A stretch of 14,698 bases of DNA, from contig JBFWWW010000087.1 of NCBI GenBank assembly GCA_050245975.1, positions 1 through 14,698 of the forward strand, read 5' to 3'. The position numbers were made by a program, and so were the translations under genes. The notes beneath the pieces were generated by a model. That model worked only from the letters and a program-made list of their open reading frames with translations, did not search any database and was not told where the DNA came from. This DNA comes from JBFWWW01 sp050245975 (GTDB lineage Bacteria > Pseudomonadota > Alphaproteobacteria > Rhizobiales > Hyphomicrobiaceae). Positions 14,220 to 14,698 of this stretch are shown here, one piece after another; positions within the stretch are counted from its first letter, which is position 1; every line of letters begins with the position of its first letter.

Positions 14220-14698
14220 TGCGGCACCGGCTCTCATCGGCGCTTTGGTTCTGCGCTCCCTTTGCAGTCCTGCTCGTGCTCTGGGCGGTTCTGGTCCCCT
14301 ACTTCGACGTCAATCCTCGGTTGTTTCCTCAGCTCACCTCGGTGGTCCAGGCCGGGATCGAGGGAATTCAGGACGGCACCCTTGTTCAGCACATTGGCGC
14401 AAGCCTGCTGCGCGTCGCCGTCGGCACGGTGCTCGCGCTATTGATCGCCATCCCCCTGGGGATCGCCATGGGCGTCAGCCCGGTCGTCTCCAGCTTCCTG
14501 ACACCTCTGTTCAGGTTTTTCTCGGTGCTGGCTGGCATCGCGTGGATTCCCATTGCGACGCTATGGTTCGGCTACGGCTTCGGCGCCATCACCTTCGTGA
14601 TCTTCAATGCCGTGTTCTTTATCGTGACGTACAACACGCTGTTAGGCGTCTCGACTATTCCCTTGCACGTGCGTAACGCGGCCGCATCGCTCGGTGCG
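14219..14698 (+). CDS. ABC transporter permease, SsuC/TauC (nitrate/sulfonate/taurine) type, 3' partial
   Basis: The first 160 codons of a BPD_transp_1 permease; the frame is open to the window edge. An N-terminal membrane segment (FAVLLVLWAVLVPY) is followed by a family-typical pattern: LVQHIGASLLRVAVGTVLAL, IAIPLGIAMGVSP, a segment FFSVLAGIAWIPIATLWFGY, and the start of the cytoplasmic coupling loop NAAASLGA. This layout fits importers for sulfonates, taurine, nitrate and similar small compounds, in which the permease pairs with a separate ATPase and a periplasmic protein that should lie to the right. The start shares one base with the GntR stop. The substrate cannot be assigned. Confidence 0.9.
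   Translation, partial: MRHRLSSALWFCAPFAVLLVLWAVLVPYFDVNPRLFPQLTSVVQAGIEGIQDGTLVQHIGASLLRVAVGTVLALLIAIPLGIAMGVSPVVSSFLTPLFRFFSVLAGIAWIPIATLWFGYGFGAITFVIFNAVFFIVTYNTLLGVSTIPLHVRNAAASLGA

Noticed and set aside
1..14698. tRNA, rRNA, CRISPR arrays, intact insertion sequences
   Set aside because: No such pattern was seen on reading the sequence; gaps between genes are short and explained by control regions and the CHAT remnant.

Overview
The window is GC-rich chromosomal DNA with dense, overlapping operons. LIV-type and TRAP transporters, FCD-type GntR regulators and a remnant of a Bradyrhizobium-like CHAT gene suggest an alphaproteobacterium, probably Hyphomicrobiales (Rhizobiales). This assignment rests on recalled family resemblance, not on a search.

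Layout. (1) 2-1162, plus strand: 3' part of a TRAP transporter large permease (DctM), convergent with the next operon. (2) 5856 down to 1215, minus strand: a branched-chain-amino-acid-type (LIV) ABC importer made of binding protein LivK, permease LivH and an 840-residue fusion of permease LivM with both ATPases, LivG and LivF. (3) 6008-8111, plus strand, divergent from livK: a SnoaL/NTF2-like protein, a PuuE/NodB-fold cyclic-amide hydrolase candidate and a TetR regulator. (4) 8214-13036, plus strand: a small stand-alone FdrA/YahG-type module, a DUF1116 protein, FdrA, carbamate kinase and a DUF2877 protein. The larger proteins are the counterparts of E. coli FdrA/YlbE/YlbF (AllFGH, oxamic transcarbamylase) and its partner carbamate kinase. 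(5) 13033-13272, minus strand: a decayed C-terminal piece of a CHAT-domain gene. (6) 13437 to the right edge, plus strand: an FCD-type GntR regulator overlapping by one base a SsuC/TauC-type ABC permease that runs off the window.

Main result. Regions 2-4 look like one regulon. A 16-bp near-identical inverted repeat, GTAAG-N6-CTTAC, occurs at 5945-5960, between livK and the SnoaL-like gene, and at 8166-8181, in front of the carbamoyltransferase operon. These are the two control regions of the system, and the TetR gene lies between them. Inferred pathway: the LIV transporter imports a ureido or cyclic-ureide compound, the PuuE-like hydrolase opens it, the FdrA/DUF1116/DUF2877 enzyme phosphorolyses the carbamoyl group to carbamoyl phosphate, and carbamate kinase makes ATP, ammonia and CO2. 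None of the allantoin-to-oxamate enzymes is present, so the substrate may differ from that of E. coli and is unknown.
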